A stretch of 5,685 nt of DNA. Source: an uncultured bacterium (GTDB lineage Bacteria; Auribacterota; Tritonobacteria; UBA1439). Position numbers and translations under genes: made by a program. Shown piece after piece: positions 5,292 through 5,685 of the stretch. The notes below the pieces were generated by a model, which had not been told where the DNA came from, did not search any database, and worked only from the letters and a program-made list of their open reading frames with translations. The stretch lies in the NCBI GenBank assembly GCA_937858775.1, contig CALLYX010000068.1, positions 1 to 5,685 of the forward strand, written 5' to 3'. Position 1 is the stretch's first letter; every line of letters begins with the position of its first letter.

Positions 5292-5596
5292 TTCACGCCC
5301 ATGTTTCGAGCCTCCCTGACCGAGAGGTCGAAGACCCTCTTCGCCCTCGGACTCAGCTGCAGGTCAACCGGCTTGAGTATGGGATGTGATTTGCCAATGG
5401 TGTTCTCCAGGCTGTCGCGAAGTTCGTCGGGCCTTACCCCGAGGGATTCCAGAGCCTGGATCGCGGTACCCTCGCCCTCGGAAACGATAGCCAGCATAAG
5501 GTGCTCCGTGCCCACCACGTCGTGGCCGAGCCGGAGAGCCTCCCTGTGCGCCAGCTGGATTACCTTTCTTCCGCGTTCAGAAAAGAAATGCCACAT
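5219..5596 (-). CDS. clpC: ClpC N-terminal domain (AAA+ unfoldase), 3' truncated by junction
   Basis: Read on the minus strand, this is the N-terminal double Clp repeat of a ClpC/ClpA-family ATP-dependent unfoldase, which feeds substrates to ClpP. Repeat 1 covers residues 6 to about 65 (FFSERGRKVIQLAHREAL, then GHDVVGTEHLMLAIVSEGEG). Repeat 2 begins at about 81 (LSPRAKRVFDLSVREA, then GVNYVGTEHILLGIMAEGE) and is cut at about residue 118, where GVAA would normally follow. The final residues (SAAARSQ) and the TAG come from the hydrogenase operon read backwards. The AAA+ modules with Walker A/B are absent. The ATG at 5596 was chosen because ClpC proteins begin MW- or MF-; the GTG at 5599 directly before it is a weaker option. 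An AAGGA lies 9-10 bases upstream. Base composition is less GC-rich than the operon, in keeping with a different source. Confidence 0.85.
   Translation of the reverse strand: MWHFFSERGRKVIQLAHREALRLGHDVVGTEHLMLAIVSEGEGTAIQALESLGVRPDELRDSLENTIGKSHPILKPVDLQLSPRAKRVFDLSVREARNMGVNYVGTEHILLGIMAEGESAAARSQ
5241..5251. other. Right junction: hydrogenase protease fused to antisense clpC
   Basis: On the plus strand HycI homology ends at about 5249; on the minus strand ClpC homology ends at about 5243-5249. The bases here (a C/T-rich stretch, ctctccccctc) can be read as part of either gene, so a short shared sequence may have allowed the join. Both genes are cut in conserved regions and run tail to tail. 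No mobile-element ends were seen. GC content falls visibly to the right. Confidence 0.6.
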
Positions 5597-5599
5597 CAC

Positions 5600-5685
5600 A
5601 GATCATCCTTTATTGTTTTCATTCGCCCTCTACATCATGCCGCGATCAGCTCAAGATCAGGCTGCGCAGCATTCGCTTTAGAAGC
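5600..5685 (-). other. Upstream region of clpC, possibly the tail of a preceding gene
   Basis: Two minus-strand frames are open from the window edge: one stops with TGA at 5635-5637 (ending DLELIAA), the other with TGA at 5646-5648 (ending LLKRMLRSLILS). Either could be the C-terminus of a gene upstream of clpC, for instance an mcsB-like partner as in many clpC operons, but neither tail is recognisable. The remaining 35 bases before clpC are AT-rich (around 5610-5625) and may simply be the leader. No clear promoter could be assigned. Confidence 0.2.
5605..5610 (-). promoter_or_regulatory. Ribosome-binding site of clpC
   Basis: On the minus strand the sequence AAGGA followed by TGATCTGTG precedes the ATG at 5596. 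Spacing of about nine bases to the ATG is acceptable and slightly favours it, with the conserved MW start, over the GTG three bases earlier. Confidence 0.5.

Noticed and set aside
5301..5681. Plus-strand open frame of 126 codons opposite clpC.
   Set aside because: It is serine/arginine-rich with no recognisable domain, whereas the minus strand encodes an unmistakable Clp N-terminal repeat pair.

Overview
The window looks like three unrelated pieces of high-GC bacterial DNA joined end to end. The centre (about 330 to 5245) is the informative part: a tightly packed, very GC-rich, plus-strand operon for the membrane arm of an energy-converting [NiFe] hydrogenase (group 4, Mrp/Mbh/Hyc-related). 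The left flank (1 to about 330) carries the end of an isoprenylcysteine-methyltransferase-like gene and the first 22 codons of a VOC/glyoxalase-family gene. The right flank (about 5245 to 5685) carries the start of a minus-strand ClpC chaperone gene, with visibly lower GC than the centre. At both boundaries a recognisable protein stops in mid-domain and a different one begins in mid-domain. I read this as chimeric assembly or joined metagenomic DNA unless long reads show otherwise.

Layout of the central operon: a 5'-truncated MbhD+MbhE-like protein (equivalent to the C-terminal part of MrpA), then MnhB/MrpB, MnhC/MrpC, MnhD/MrpD, MnhE/MrpE, MnhF/MrpF and MnhG/MrpG, then a HycF/HyfH-type protein with two [4Fe-4S] motifs, then a HycI-type hydrogenase maturation endopeptidase cut short by the right junction. 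Neighbouring genes overlap by 4 to 8 bases or are separated by only a few to about 16 bases, so they are probably co-transcribed and translationally coupled.

How it would work: the MnhB-G and MbhDE subunits form a sodium/proton-translocating membrane module. The HycF-like subunit passes electrons through two iron-sulfur clusters to a [NiFe] catalytic core. The HycI-like protease trims the C-terminus of the hydrogenase large subunit after nickel insertion. The catalytic large and small subunits and the HycD/MbhM membrane anchor are not in the window; they probably lay beyond one of the two junctions in the source genome. The subunit order follows Mrp antiporters (A-C-terminal, B, C, D, E, F, G) rather than the archaeal Mbh order (A-B-C first), while the two downstream genes mark it as a hydrogenase.

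Organism: the central operon suggests an uncultured anaerobic, high-GC bacterium with H2 metabolism; the phylum cannot be fixed from this sequence. The ClpC fragment loosely recalls anaerobes such as Synergistota, from memory only. No rRNA, tRNA, CRISPR array or insertion sequence was seen.
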